A DNA stretch of 64,000 bases from Podospora pseudoanserina (GCF_035222485.1 NC_085922.1:2309001-2373000), one strand, 5' to 3'. Numbered from the stretch's first letter, positions 22,420 through 34,313 are shown. Notes: generated from the letters alone by a model not told the origin. A program made the numbers and translations.

Positions 22420-25400
22420 ATGTTCAGCAACCTAGGGAAGGGCACGCCCCCGGTGCCGCTCTCGACTGGGAGCTTAGCAGCCGGCACCACAAACCCACCT
22501 GCTACAACGGCCGGTGGTTTGGGCTCACTCTTCTCCAAACCAGCTACCCCGACCACGACGACGACCGGCCTGTTCAGCAATCCTAACCCAACCGCTGGAG
22601 CTACTTCGACGACACCCCAAAAATCATTGTTTGGCGGTACGACTACCACCACCACATCTACCCCCCTGTTTGGCAGTACCACCACTGCTGCTGCACCGGC
22701 TGCCACCACAGCGACGACGGGCGGGGGTATTTTTGGGAACACATTGGGCGGGAGCACCACTCCTCAAACATCCGTTCTCGGCGGTGGCTTTGGCGGTGGT
22801 CTAGGGACGACGCAGCAGCAGCAATCGAACCTCGGCGGCAGTCTCGCGAGCATCTTGGGCCCCACAACCCAACAGCCAGCCGGCGGGATGAACACTGGCT
22901 TCGGCAACACCCTCGGCGGCGCGAGCGTCTTCCAAAACGCGGCAATGAACCCTCCTAGCCTGACGGGCTCGTTCTTCGACTCGTTGCTCTCGAAAAACAA
23001 GAAGCAAGCCAGCGGGGAGACGCCCCAGGGAGACCTCCCTTCCCTGCAGCTCAGTCTTAGTAGCCTGAGGCAGACGGTCAGGAAGCTCGCTCCCAAGGAC
23101 GGGGAAGGGGGCCGCAATCTTGAGCACGGGAAGGCTCATTACTTTCTTGCTGCGTCGGGGGTTGATCCGGGGGCGGCGGTGAGGGATTTGAGCTCGTTGG
23201 GGTTTGCTGCTGCGGCGACGGCGACGACGAGGGACAGGAGTCCTTATTCTGCTGGGGAGGCGGATGTGGAGACGTATCTGGATAATCTGCAGACAAAGAC
23301 GACGTTGAGCATGATTGCGGATGGGTTGGAGAGGAGCGTGAGGGACTTTGATTTGTTTTTGGAGGACAATGTTACCATGGAGTGGGAAGCGCAGAGGAAG
23401 AGGATCTACCAGCATTTTGGGATTAAGCCCAGAGAGGAGCAGGAGGGGGGTATGGGAGATTCGCAGAGGACGGTGAGGGGGGGGACGCCGGCTAAGGAGC
23501 AGGGTGCTGGTGGGTTTGGGAGGTCGAGGAGGAAGGGGAGCATGGCGCCTGGCACTCCTGGTGGTGGGGAAAAGTCGATGCGGCAGAGTATGTTTGGGAG
23601 GTCAGCCATGAACAAGTCTGTTATTGGAACTCCCAGCCGGATTGGTGCTCATGCCCCCGAGTTCTCGGATGTCGAGGCCAGGAAGGAGAAGAGCGATCTC
23701 GAGGGGTTCACTTCTGTGGATGATCGCTTCTTGAGAGAGAAGCAGGGCAAGCTTGCGACCAAGATCAAGGAGTTCAACGACTTGAGACAGAGAGGCCTTC
23801 CAGTCGAGATTTGCAAGGAGTTGGGCGACCTGGAGAACACTGCCGGAGATCGGCATGGGCCGCATCTGGTGGAGGCCTATGATGCCCTGAGGGAGATTGT
23901 GGGTGAAAACGACCCTGACAATCTACCTCGGGAACGCCAGTTTGCCAGGTACTACTTGGACCCCAACCCATCGTCTGCCAACTCTATTGAGATGCGCAAG
24001 CGGATCTTGAAGGGCGCAAACACCTTCTTGGAGAAACAGTTTTGGGCTGGTGTCAACTCGTTCATCACCAAACATCCCCATGAAGCGAACCTGGGTGGGC
24101 AGCCCGACGTCGTCAGCAAGGTCAAGGCTTACATCCGCCTTCGCCTCATTCGCAAGAGCCTGGTTCCAGACAACGTCGACCTTCAGCAAGCGAATGGCGA
24201 GTACGTCTGGGCGATCGTTTTCTACCTTCTCCGTGCTGGCTTTGTGAACGACGCCGCCAAGTATGTCAACGATCATGAGAGCTTGTTCCGCAGCATCGAC
24301 CGAACTTTTATGGGCTACATCAACAGCTATGCCTCCAGCGAAGACCGGAGACTTAAACGGTCGGTTCAGGATCGCTGCACCAACGAGTACAACCAGAGAA
24401 TTCGCAATGCCCCCGAGGGCTCCATCGACCCCTTCCGCATGGCTTGCTACAAGATCATCGGCCGCTGCGACGTCAACAACCGCAGTCTGGATGGTCTTTC
24501 AGGAGACGTCAATGACTGGGTCTGGCTCCAGTTCAACCTTGCTCGGGAGACTGACAGGTCACAGGAGCTTGCTGGGGAGTCTTATGGCCTTGCTGAACTC
24601 CAGTCTAGCATCCGGGAGATCGGCCTCAAGCACTTCCCCAAGACTCCTGCGGAGGACACTACTGGCAGCTTTGCCATGTTCTTCTACCTCCAGATTCTGT
24701 CGGGCATGTTTGAGAATGCCATTGCCTACCTCTACTCCTTCAGCTACGTCGATGCCGTTCACTTTGCCATTGCGCTCTCTTACTATGGCCTCCTCCGTGC
24801 GGCTGATGCTCAGTCTTCTGGCAATGATTTGCTTTCCCACAACACCCGCAACCAGCCTCAGATCAACTTTGGCCGTATGCTCGGGTACTACACACGTGAC
24901 TTCCGCGCCGCTAATGCCGCCGCCGCGGTTGACTACCTTGTCCTCATCTGCCTGAACGCCGACGAGACCGCCGCCGGTCAGCAACAAGCCGCCCTCTGCC
25001 ACGAAGCCCTCCGCGAGCTCGTTCTCGAGTCCCGTGAGTTCAGCCGCCTGATCGGGGATATCAAACCCGATGGCTCTCGCATCAAGGGTCTCATCGAGGA
25101 GCGCGGCAAGCTTATTGCCCTTGGCCGCCACGACGACTTCATCCGCAACATCACGCAAGAAGCCGCTGCCTTTGCCAACGACAATGGTCGCACCACTGAC
25201 GCCGTTCTTCTTTATCACCTGGCTCAGGAATACAACCAGGTGGTTGAAATTGTCAGCAGGGCCCTCAGCGAGGCTATTTCCCTCGAGATCGGCGAGGAAC
25301 CCATGCGTCTTGTGCCTGTCATGGCTAGAGAGGATGGCCAGGAGGAGGCAGCGGGGAGCCTGGCGGCGATTGACGACCCGGTGGAGCTGGCGAAGAAGAT

Positions 25401-25928
25401 GATGAAGATGTATGAGCAGGAGTACATGTACTGGAACAAGATTGGCCATCAGAACCAGTACGCGTGCAATCTCTTGTTGCAGATTAGTGATATCAAGAAG
25501 CTTGTGGAGGATCAGGAGTGGGCAAAATGTCTCGATGTAAGCGTCCCTCCCTCTTCGCCTTTTCCTTCCATCCCCAAGGTACTGACTGGTTTGAAAAAAA
25601 ACAACAGAAAATCGAAGCCCTCAACATTTTGCCGCTTGATGCAAAGGGCGATCAGAGTCTTATCCGCCAATACTCTGCTTTGTTTGCCCAGCTGCCGCAG
25701 ACGGTGGCGCAGAACGTGCCGAACCTGCTGATGTGGGCGGTGGTGTGCTGCACCAAGCAGAGGGAGAGGCTGATGTATGGGCAGTTTACGGGGAATGAGA
25801 CGACGGCGAGGGAGTTGATTGATAATATGAAGCAGACGAGCGTTGACTTGACGGCGTATACGAGCCAGCTGAGGTATCGGTTGCCGAGTTCACTACATGA
25901 GATGTTGGCGAGGGCTTCGGCTGATTAA
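22420..25928 (+). CDS. NIC96: Nucleoporin Nic96 (Nup93 homologue)
   Basis: Two exons, 22420-25536 and 25608-25928, with a 71-nt intron (donor GTAAGC, acceptor AACAG); 1145 aa. Residues 1-180 are Gly/Thr/Gln-rich with phenylalanine motifs of FG type (SLFGG, PLFGS, GIFGN, GGGFGGG, NTGFGN). Next comes a short helical linker (LSLSSLRQTVRKL). From about residue 270 to the end lies a large alpha-helical solenoid with family-typical segments such as EADVETYLDNLQTKTTLSMI, EYVWAIVFYLLRAGF and DFIRNITQEAAAF. Nic96/Nup93 is the linker nucleoporin of the inner ring, tying the Nsp1-Nup57-Nup49 channel complex to the pore scaffold. The solenoid assignment is confident. FG-like motifs at the N-terminus are unusual compared with yeast Nic96. 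Confidence 0.92.
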
Positions 25929-26678
25929 AGGGGAAGCGGGAAAGGGGAGGGGGGGAATGTTGAATATGATGTGTTTAGCGTGGGAAAGGCTGAGGGGTGG
26001 GGGGGATACCAAACGGTAGATTTATTGTTGTCATTACACGATCAAAGACAAAAAGCAGGAGGGAGGTGGGAGGAGAGGTACAGGGTAGGGTAGATAATTG
26101 TATTCTGTTGAGCGCATGTTTTGTTTCTATTTTACGACACGACTTTGAAGACACGATGCGCTATATGGGCTTTGCATTAGCGTCATTCTTGAATCCAGTG
26201 GTGTTGGGCTGTTGAGAAAGGGGGTTGGTCATGCCATGGCACCCCATAAGCAATTTAATCACCAGTCACATTCACCAATGCCAAATGATTATGGGAAAAT
26301 CTTGTCTCAAAAATTCCTAGCGCCTCCCAAAAAAATCACACTGAAAACAAATCATTCCCTCGTCCTTTGCCTTGCCTGCTCCAGATAAATGCTCGCAATC
26401 CCCTGCCATGCTTCCCCTTTTCTACTCCAGTTGGACATAAAAAGTTTCGTACCCTTTCTCCGTTGGTGGAAAAGAGGGTTGTGTTTTTGGGTAGTTATCG
26501 AATACAAAACGAGACGAACCAAGGGGCCGTGTATATATCCTGATGATTGGGGTATCTCGTCGACTGTGGTTCGGCGCGGGTTGTTGTTCAAAAGGATTTT
26601 GGTGGGGTATCCTGGGTATTGCTCGTGTCGATAAACTGTTTTGTTTGTTTGTTGATTTCGGAATTATGGATTAGGATA
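25929..26678. other. Convergent 3' intergenic region
   Basis: 3' ends of NIC96 (plus) and the SERF-like gene (minus). Includes G-rich stretches just after the NIC96 stop. Nothing else recognised. Confidence 0.6.
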
Positions 26679-26948
26679 TTATTTCTTTCCGGCGGCGGCT
26701 TCGGCGGCCTTCTTTGCGTCGGCTGGAGGGAGTGGGTGGTGGTTAGTGACTTGCTGGTAGAGAGGAGAAGGAAGGGGGGAGAGTGGTAGTGAGTGCATAC
26801 CGGCAGCCTGCTTCTCGCGCATCTTCTGAGCCGCGATCTCCTTGGCTTTTGCCAGCTCGCTGCCGGACATGTTGTGGCCCTTCTTCTGGGCAGCCGCCTT
26901 CTTCTGAGCGGCCTCGCGGGCCTTGTCGCGCTGGTTGCCGCGGGCCAT
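26679..26948 (-). CDS. Small SERF/4F5-family protein
   Basis: Exons 26948-26801 and 26722-26679 encode 63 aa. The N-terminus (MARGNQRDKAREAAQKKAA) and the Lys/Ala/Gln-rich body (HNMSGSELAKAKEIAAQKMREKQAA) are the 4F5/SERF signature. The protein is small, very basic and probably disordered or a single helix. Animal SERF proteins modify amyloid aggregation and bind RNA; that role is not established for this one. The 78-nt intron has donor GTATGC, branch CACTAAC and acceptor CCAG. Its length is a multiple of three and it has no stop, so retention would give an 89-aa form with a Pro/His/Ser-rich insert. Confidence 0.85.
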   Translation of the reverse strand: MARGNQRDKAREAAQKKAAAQKKGHNMSGSELAKAKEIAAQKMREKQAAGMHSLPLSPLPSPLYQQVTNHHPLPPADAKKAAEAAAGKK

Positions 26949-29061
26949 GTTGAATGTTTAATAAGAAGTGAAAAAGTGTCCAAGAAGATGACGTCGGTTC
27001 TCGGAAGGGAGAGGGGGGATCGATCCGCAGCCAGCGAGTATGGGTTGTGTTACGAAAGCGGAGAGTGGTGAACCAAGTTGGACGGCGGACCGCTGACGGG
27101 GTTCGTAGGTAGGTTTGCAGAAAAAAGCTGACGAGCGGTTGGCGGTGGAAGGTGAATTGCGCTTTTGGTGGTCAGCAACTGGGAGAAGGCTGCCTCCTCT
27201 TCTTTGCAGCGCTGTGAGTGGCTCGCCGTTTAAGGGCCCTGGGCGAGGCTGTGCAGAAAAGAGAGCAATCGAGATTCTGGGCGTTTCGATGGGTGGGGAA
27301 ACAGGGCGTGACCTCTTGACCAATCGCCGTTTTCAGCTGGGGAGGATGGCACGTGCGCTTGTTACCAGGGGGAAGGGTTGTCTTTGGGAGCACGATGATT
27401 TTGACGCGCGGAAAGCCGCGCTTTGTCGGCGTCTACTGAATCATTGAAGTGAAATGAGCTTCCGAGGGACCCCCGAGTCCGGTCTTGATCCGAGGATGAG
27501 ACTTTCCTGTGGATGAGTTTCCAAGATTCCGTGAAACTGTGTTACATGCGGCGGCAGCACAGCAGAACCTCATGGCGCAACGAAAATTGCAAGGACTGAT
27601 GCGCAAACGGACCCGGGAATAACAGTGCAGATTTTCGATAATGGGAGATTTCTGGTCGGAAACATGCCTTGAGATCAGCCGCTTGAAAATCCAATTCTTC
27701 TGATGAACGGTTGTGGTAGTTTTCCTCTGTCAACATCATGTGGTCCGTGTCCCATATCAAAAGAGCAAGGTGGTCTGTGCATAACACCATGTCTTTCTTT
27801 GAAGACCATCTCTCAACACTTGACAAGCAAGATCAAGTCGATGCTATTGAATTCAAGAAAATTTCTTCTTCCTCTTCTCATCTCACGATTGACTCATTCT
27901 CTGCGTATTTAATGAAGCCCTGCAATTTCACGGGAGAAGATGCCACATCGAGTGCTGCCCAAGGCTAAAAGCACCTGAAACCATCATGGTTCATTGCCAG
28001 CCAATCGACTTGCCCTCCACGCGCAGACTTGAAGATGCGACCACTCGATGCATCTGAACCCCGGCTTTTCTTTCTTTCGCGCCGCCGCATATTCCAATGT
28101 TACCACGACGGTTGACGTTCTCGCTTCATGACTTGACTGCCGAACCATTGGACCACACCAACCCGGACCTCTCCCGCTATGCGCTGGCAGCCGCGAGACT
28201 CCACTGAAGCTGTCTTGATCGGGTGGCCCTCGATCGCCAAAATGTTTTGCTCAACACAGGGCTTCAAGGCAAGGCCATGAGCTAGACCGTGGGAGATGCA
28301 GTTACCCCAGCTCATGATCAATTTCTGGGGACATGTCTGGCTTGGGGTTTTTTAGGCGCCTACAGCTTCATTGGTCAGAATGACAAGAAACATTCTGCTC
28401 CATGCGAAACACTCACCAGAAGACCCATGAACCAGTTCTTTGCTCTCCCCCTCCCCCTCCCCCCTCTTGTTACAGACTGCCGTGCGGGAAAGCCGCAGAC
28501 GTTATTTTTGGGCAGATGGCGATTTGCCCATGACAAGGGCAGGTGCCTTATTCCATTGTTATAAACCCGATCGCCACTTCACATAAGTCTATTGTAGCTC
28601 TTCCCACCTATTGTCTTTGTTCATCACTTAGATTCACCATTGTACCCCTGGACAATGGGAGTTTTCTTCTATTGATCTCTATTTTTCTTTTTTTTCCTAT
28701 CCCATATCATATTTTCTCACCACCAAGTCTGGTTACATTTTCTATCTTCAACGTATTTCCTTGTGTTTTTTTTCCCTCTCTCTTCGCAAACTTCGTCAAC
28801 ATATCACACGATATCTACACATAACTTTCGACACATCTGCTAGCCAGATCGTCATCCGACAATCACTCAATCACTTCATCACTCGCCATTACCTGCTGAG
28901 CAGTCTGCCAACTGGCACGAGTCACATATGTAAGTACTTATGAGTTTAGAACCTACACCTCCCCTCCTGAGAAGATGGCCCCGGTTGGAAATCTCGACAC
29001 CCGGTTACCCCCGAAGCAACGAAAAATTGTCGACAAATAAGCTCCTGGAGAGTATTTCGTC
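26949..29061. other. Divergent intergenic region with probable 5' UTR on its right side
   Basis: Promoter of the SERF-like gene on the left. On the right, TTATAAACC (about 28558-28566) is followed by long CT-rich sequence (28600-28800), which looks like the promoter and 5' UTR of the downstream plus-strand transcript. A strong splice donor, GTAAGT, lies at 28930. No supportable protein gene between 27000 and 28900. Confidence 0.55.
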
Positions 29062-29651
29062 ATGTCCGAACAAGCTCCTGTGATGGATAGGCCGGGTACT
29101 CCCCATTCGCGGAAGCCAACTCAGCTTCCAAGGAGAGCATCTGCCGCCAGCCAAATTCCAACATTGCCTCCGATCAGAGGCCGTGAATCGATAGAGTCAA
29201 GCTCCACAGATGAGTCCGAGGAAGAGTCAGAGGAGGAATCAGATGTTGAAGATGTCCTGGTTGGGCAGCCGCAGCTTTACTGCGGGCCACACTGGCCTTT
29301 GGGGCCAGGACAGATGCCGATGCCTTCTCCGGCTCAAGGACTTCCACATCCTCCTCTTTTTGGGCAAAGACCCCAACAACCTCCCGGCCCTATCCAGGAA
29401 CACCAACGACTCGAGCCACCAGTTCTTGGACAGTGGCGTCAACCGCCTCCTCCTGGACAATGGCAGCAACCTCCTCTTCCTCCTCATGGACCACAGCATC
29501 AACCATTTCCTCCTCATGGACAACGCGGCCAACTTGAGCAATCCCTTAAACCACAGCACCAAGTCTCTCACCGAGGTCCATCTTCTCAACCCAAACACAT
29601 GAATTAACCTGAACCCCAATGAAATACTCTTACTAACATCTTTCTCCTCAG
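28930..29651 (+). other. Putative 5'-UTR intron (722 nt)
   Basis: Donor GTAAGTA at 28930. A perfect TACTAAC branch site lies at 29631-29637, and the acceptor TTTCTCCTCAG ends at 29651, 46 nt upstream of the ATG of the DUF7598-type gene. No better donor exists closer to this acceptor. If real, the intron contains the whole ORF at 29062-29607. The acceptor end is well supported by sequence; the choice of donor is inference. Confidence 0.5.
29062..29607 (+). CDS. Proline/glutamine-rich ORF of uncertain status (181 codons)
   Basis: Uninterrupted frame starting in a fair context (CGTCATGTC). The N-terminal 50 residues are Ser/Arg/Pro-rich, followed by an acidic block (ESSSTDESEEESEEESDVED). The remainder is dominated by Pro, Gln, Gly and His in loose repeats of the type GQWRQPPPPGQW and PPHGPQHQPFPPHG. 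No domain is recognised and the protein would be disordered. It ends 90 bp before the next gene, in the same frame, and lies inside the putative 5'-UTR intron of that gene. It could be a separate small gene, an alternative upstream exon or a chance frame. Confidence 0.35.
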   Translation: MSEQAPVMDRPGTPHSRKPTQLPRRASAASQIPTLPPIRGRESIESSSTDESEEESEEESDVEDVLVGQPQLYCGPHWPLGPGQMPMPSPAQGLPHPPLFGQRPQQPPGPIQEHQRLEPPVLGQWRQPPPPGQWQQPPLPPHGPQHQPFPPHGQRGQLEQSLKPQHQVSHRGPSSQPKHMN

Positions 29652-29697
29652 AAAACCCACAATAACAATCACCACCATCACCAACAACAACAACAAA

Positions 29698-30612
29698 ATG
29701 CTCTCCCTCGCCACCTCCCCCAAACTCCGCGGCTCAGGCCACCTAATCCTCCACGCCCTCCGCGCCATGACCCTCGTCGCCCTGGTCGTGATCATGGCCT
29801 CATGCTGGGCAATGATCGTCCTGTCCGGCATAACCGGCCACTTTCAATTCTTCGACGTAATCTCCCACTTCTTCGTCTTCGCCATCAGCATCGTCCTCTT
29901 CATCTCCGAAATCGGCCTCTTCAAGCCCTGGTTCAAGAACAACTTTCCTATCCTCGGGCCCGACCACTCGCTTGGTTGGCTCGGTCTAGCCCTGATGATC
30001 ACGGGTTGTGGCATCATGGCAGATTTGGTCAAGCCTGCGTACAGCATCGACAACTTGGGCCTGCCAATCTGGAGACTCGTCCTCTCGTCTGGGATTTTGG
30101 CCATCACTTTCGGGGTGTTCAACATGATTGCGAGTGTTGTGTTTCGCGACGGGGAGAATGGCATCACGGCGCGGAATATTCGCTCCGACGGCTCTCTCGC
30201 CGTGCCCACCAACCAGAACTCCAAAGAATACTACGATTCTGGCTATCAATCCTCTGTCCGGAGCAATTCCATCCGTCAACACCAGCAACATTACCCCGAA
30301 GACGACGACAACACCACCCCTCAACAAAGTCAGCCCTTTTACAAGCGCATGACGAACCACTTTTCTGTTCCCATCCCCCCCAAGTTCAACTTTCGAAAGT
30401 CGCGCGGGAACCTGCAGATTAGCAAGCCGATGCCGATTCATGACGATAATGATGATGTGGAAAGGGGGACGGGTTATGGGAATCTGAACAGGAGCAACAG
30501 CAATAGTCGGGCTAGCCCGGTGATTCCTGACATTCAGCGTCCGCCGACCGCGCTACATCCTGCTTATACGGGAGGGAGTCATTACTCTACTGCTCATATG
30601 GACAGGTTCTAG
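29698..30612 (+). CDS. Four-TM membrane protein, DUF7598-like
   Basis: Single coding exon, 304 aa. Four hydrophobic segments occupy residues about 18-45 (LHALRAMTLVALVVIMASCWAM, in parts), 55-75 (ISHFFVFAISIVLFISEI), 97-115 (WLGLALMITGCGIM) and 128-155 (LVLSSGILAITFGVFNMIAS). The block SVVFRDGENGITARNIRSDGS right after TM4 is typical of a widespread ascomycete family of unknown function. The C-terminal half is cytosolic, Ser/Asn/Gln-rich and includes FYKRMTNHFSVPIPPKFNFRKSRG. Start chosen at the first ATG after the predicted UTR acceptor, in context AAAATGC. Function unknown. Confidence 0.8.
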   Translation: MLSLATSPKLRGSGHLILHALRAMTLVALVVIMASCWAMIVLSGITGHFQFFDVISHFFVFAISIVLFISEIGLFKPWFKNNFPILGPDHSLGWLGLALMITGCGIMADLVKPAYSIDNLGLPIWRLVLSSGILAITFGVFNMIASVVFRDGENGITARNIRSDGSLAVPTNQNSKEYYDSGYQSSVRSNSIRQHQQHYPEDDDNTTPQQSQPFYKRMTNHFSVPIPPKFNFRKSRGNLQISKPMPIHDDNDDVERGTGYGNLNRSNSNSRASPVIPDIQRPPTALHPAYTGGSHYSTAHMDRF

Positions 30613-31619
30613 AGCAACCCACTCACTCACTCACCACACACACAATCTATTTCTTTCCTTTTCGTTCTTTATGGGGGAGGGGCAAATAATAGCATCAGGA
30701 GGGATGGGATGGGATGGGAAAGACATAAGGGCGTTTAGGGAGTTTAAAGCTGATTTCTTTTTTTCGATGGGCGTTTCATAGGCGGGAGGAAAGATAAGAA
30801 GGACGGGGGAGGGAAGGAGGAGGGAAGGAGGAGGGAAGGGGGAGGGAAGGGGAGTAGCAGTATTGGTATACCCGAAGGATTTGGAGGGGAGGATACAGGA
30901 AATGGGAAGACTGAATAGGCCATTCAGCTCCAGACATCAACGTCACATAATTACTTTGGAGGCCAGAATTGGTCTGACAAGAAGAAGAACGAAACAGAAT
31001 GAAAAGAGGACAGAATGTCTCTCCATGTGGATATCATTGTGCCTGCAGTATTTGATGTTCGAAGGGATAATGATGCAAGGTCAAAGGTAACATGCTTATA
31101 TGATATCCAATGATATCTATACTCATCTATCACCCAACCAGACTCCATAGCCACCATATATATTCCACTTCATCGCCCGCTTATGTTGGTGTCCAATCTG
31201 CCAAGTCCAAGAATGTGCAACTGCCACACCAGCTCGCTTTTTGTATCACATGCCACTACACCTCAAAAACATCAACAGCAAGCAATTCAAGGCGAAATAT
31301 CACACAGCAGCAACGACAAGACAAGCAAACATCAACCAACACATATATCATTACCACCCCACTATCCCCAAGACTGAACGCAAGGCATCATGAAACAAAC
31401 AACCAAACATCTCTGTTGATTTTATGGCACCCCCTCACCACCGAAAAAGCGCAAAACCAGATGACCTGACCGTTACCCGACCAGTAGTAAGTTGTCCGAC
31501 CAACCGACCGACCGCCTAACCTGATCCGATCCCGATCCATTCTAAGTGATATAAACGATGTGTGTATGTAGTAGTAGAGCCCTGATGCAATCATATGAAA
31601 AAACCCATCAAAACGCCAT
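30613..31619. other. Convergent 3' intergenic region
   Basis: 3' flanks of the DUF7598-type gene (plus) and YHM2 (minus). Contains a purine-only tract (30804-30854) and a short GATGG repeat (about 30701-30720). Nothing else recognised. Confidence 0.6.
30804..30854 (+). repeat. Polypurine GGGAAGGAGGA repeat
   Basis: About five imperfect copies of an 11-bp unit (GGGAAGGAGGA) make a purine-only strand with several GGG runs. Such tracts can form triplex or G-quadruplex structures; that is only a possibility here. Confidence 0.75.
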
Positions 31620-32725
31620 CTAATGCTTAGCGGTGACGGCCTCGCCAGTCAGCTTCTCGACATACGTCTTTGCCCTGTTTAGTCAAACATGGTTAGCAGC
31701 TGGTCAAGTGAGAGATCATGGAAGCGGGAGAGGAAACTCACATGTCACCCATGGCGACCATGCAAACCGTCTGCCAGACGCCCAACCCAATACGGGGCGT
31801 CACACCGCGGTACAGACCCTTGAGCCCGTTCGTCTCGTAAATATACTTGAAGGTATTCCCGACCGTCATCTTCTTGGGGCGGTTGGGATCTTCCTTCTTG
31901 CTCTGCATCTCGACGCGGATAACCTCGATAGGCTGGTTCCAGGCCGACAAACCACCACCCAGCGCCGAGGCAGTGATCTTCTCCACAGCGCTCAGCTTCT
32001 CACCCTCCTTCTTGCCGGTGAGATCCCTGATGCCCTGCTCAGCGAGACGGCTCAGACCGAAGCGAGAACCCCAGTTGGTCATCTGGCGAATCGCAACAGC
32101 GTTGACACCCTTGTTGATACCTCTGATGCCTTCGCGGCGGTAGATGTCCATGAAGGTGGCCCAGGTGCCGGGAGCCTTTTGGCCGGTGGAAGCCATCTTG
32201 TGCTTGGTGATCTCCACCGTCTTCATGCAGGTGCAGAAACCCATAGTAGCGTACGCCTGCGCAACACCACCCGTCACACCACCGAAAATGCCACCGCCGA
32301 ACTCGCCGGCGCCGGCAGCGCGGGCATAGTACTCGGCCTCGGAAGCGACGAAGAGAAGGACGGCGCCTTTGGTGGAGGCTTCGATCCAGGCCCAGGGAAT
32401 GAGACCTTGGTAAACTGTTGGACAAGAGCAAAGTCAGCGCATGCAACTTGTTGGCAATTTTTTTTTTTTTTTTTTTTGCTTATCCGAAGAAAAACTTACA
32501 GCCGAAAACACCACCACGGTTCCAAATGCGGCCAAGAGCAGCTCCGAAACCATCACCTCGGTTCGCCGCCATGGTGGTCTTGATGACCTCCAGGGGCTGG
32601 CCGAGGGAGGTGACCTCGAACAGGTTCAAACCGGCGCCCAAGAGCAAATTGGAAAACTTGATGGGCTTCTTCTCGAGCTTGGGAGGCTCGGAAGCCGGGA
32701 GAGAGGGGGCAATAGCGGCGGACAT
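31620..32725 (-). CDS. YHM2: Mitochondrial citrate/2-oxoglutarate carrier, YHM2 type
   Basis: Exons 32725-32500, 32414-31742 and 31674-31620 encode 317 aa. Introns are 85 nt (donor GTAAGT, with a 20-T run) and 67 nt (donor GTGAGT). Carrier-family repeats are present with the non-standard motifs of the YHM2 subgroup: [18 protein letters not shown] at the end of helix 1 and [17 protein letters not shown] at helix 5. The middle repeat carries [15 protein letters not shown]. The N-terminus is short and lacks a cleavable presequence, as is normal for the family. Yeast Yhm2 exchanges citrate for oxoglutarate across the inner membrane, feeding NADPH production in the cytosol, and has also been linked to mtDNA maintenance. 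The next gene upstream on this strand is mitochondrial citrate synthase. Confidence 0.9.
32458..32477 (+). repeat. Poly-T run in intron 1 of YHM2
   Basis: Twenty T on the plus strand (poly-A on the coding strand), between the donor and the branch region of the first YHM2 intron. The length may be affected by sequencing. Confidence 0.85.
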
Positions 32726-34313
32726 GACTTGGTGGATGTTGCTGTGATAGGGGCCCTGACCAAGGGAAAAGGGTGCTTCGTCGCAGGATCAGAAAGAGAG
32801 AGGAGAGAGAGAGAGTAAAGTTTGCGGAGGACGGGAGAATGTCCGGACGGCGGGTGTGTGGGTGTGATGAGAGGTGGGTATTTGGAAGGTGTGGAAACGC
32901 GGGGGAGTGGGCAAGGTCGAGGAGGGACAGCCCAGAAACGGCGGATTGGCTGGAAGCTAGGGAGTCAGCTTGTTGCTGATGATGCTGAGCAGTGGTAGAG
33001 GCGACCCGGAATATGATTTGAGCGGCTTGCAACGCAGCGAGAAGGCGGCTCCCCTAAAACAATAAAATTGCACGTGTTACCGATGGAGGCTCAATCTGTC
33101 ATTGTAGATGTGGATTTGAATTGCCCAAAGAAGCGAGGTCCCGGCAGGAGAGCTTGGCTCACCCATGGGGAATGGTCAATTTGGGGGGGGATACCCGCGG
33201 TAATGCGGATAACGCAACAGCCAGCATATGAAAGAGGGGGATCCACTTACGACTAAGAACACGGAGATGAGGCTGTGTCAATGAAGGAAGGATATGACGA
33301 TGGCAGCGACGACAATGTCGTTGATGTTTTTGTTGTCGAGGAAGAGAGACAAGAAAGAAAGAAAAAAAGGACCCAAAGACAGGACCCCGATAAAGCTCCA
33401 ATGGTTGGGGGAGACAAGGGGGAATCCCGAGTTGTTGGCAGTGCTTGCCCGTTCCGTCTTAGACTCTTAGACGGGCCAAAGCTCAACGCACGCCAATCGG
33501 CCGACACACCCCTGTTCTCAACCACCCACCTCGGCACCTCAACAGCAATTGTTTTGGGGACCAGTCTCACTTCTGACCTCACCTATGAATCCGGCCGGAC
33601 CGGCTTGGGGTAGAGCTGACCCGGCCACCCAGTCTGTCTGCGCTTGAGATAAGATGCAGCTGGTTCATCGGCCGTCTTTCTTCAGCTGCTCCTCACCGAC
33701 AGTTCATCTCTGGTGGTGTAGAAATCTCGAATTCATCTTTGTAACATGAATTCCATAAGAACCCAACAGCATCTACGGTCTGCAGTGCGGCAGTGCCCCG
33801 AGGATGCTCCTTGCCCAGGGTTCTGTTGTGGCGGCAAGGTGTTTGATGATATTGATGACCGGACCGAGCGCACCGAGTGTGTAACCAAAAACAACTCTGA
33901 CGGTGCTTCCTCCATCCAGGGTCCGAAGCCGCAGCTTGACTTGACTTCCATCAGGATTGCATGTGGCACACGCCCGTTCGATGTCGCTCTCCTACAGCCC
34001 CCCCACCCCATGAGTCCCGCCCGGCCCTGCATGCGTTGGAAGCAGAGATGTTGCAGCTAAGAACTTTTCATTGAACATGTGCGTGTGGCCGAGTGGCCCG
34101 GAATACGGAAAAATTTGTATCGTACAACTCAATGGACAGCCATCACCCAGTAATCGCGTAGCCCCAAACCAATCAATGCCTCCAGGGACTGAAGCAATCG
34201 CTGAATATTTCCCCATCCATTCTATACTGAAAAACCCGTAACGATCCCTTCGCGCCGAATTTTCCCAACTACCTAACCCATAACCCGCATTACTCCCCGT
34301 CCTCGTACATAAC
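32726..34313. other. Spacer between YHM2 and citrate synthase genes (both minus)
   Basis: Holds the YHM2 promoter and the 3' UTR of the citrate synthase gene. A tRNA D-arm-like string (GTGGCCGAGTGGC, about 34085-34097) has no matching T arm. No supportable gene. Confidence 0.6.

Noticed and set aside
34080-34170. tRNA-Ser/Leu-like D-arm string GTGGCCGAGTGGC
   Set aside because: No T arm or acceptor stem follows at tRNA distance.
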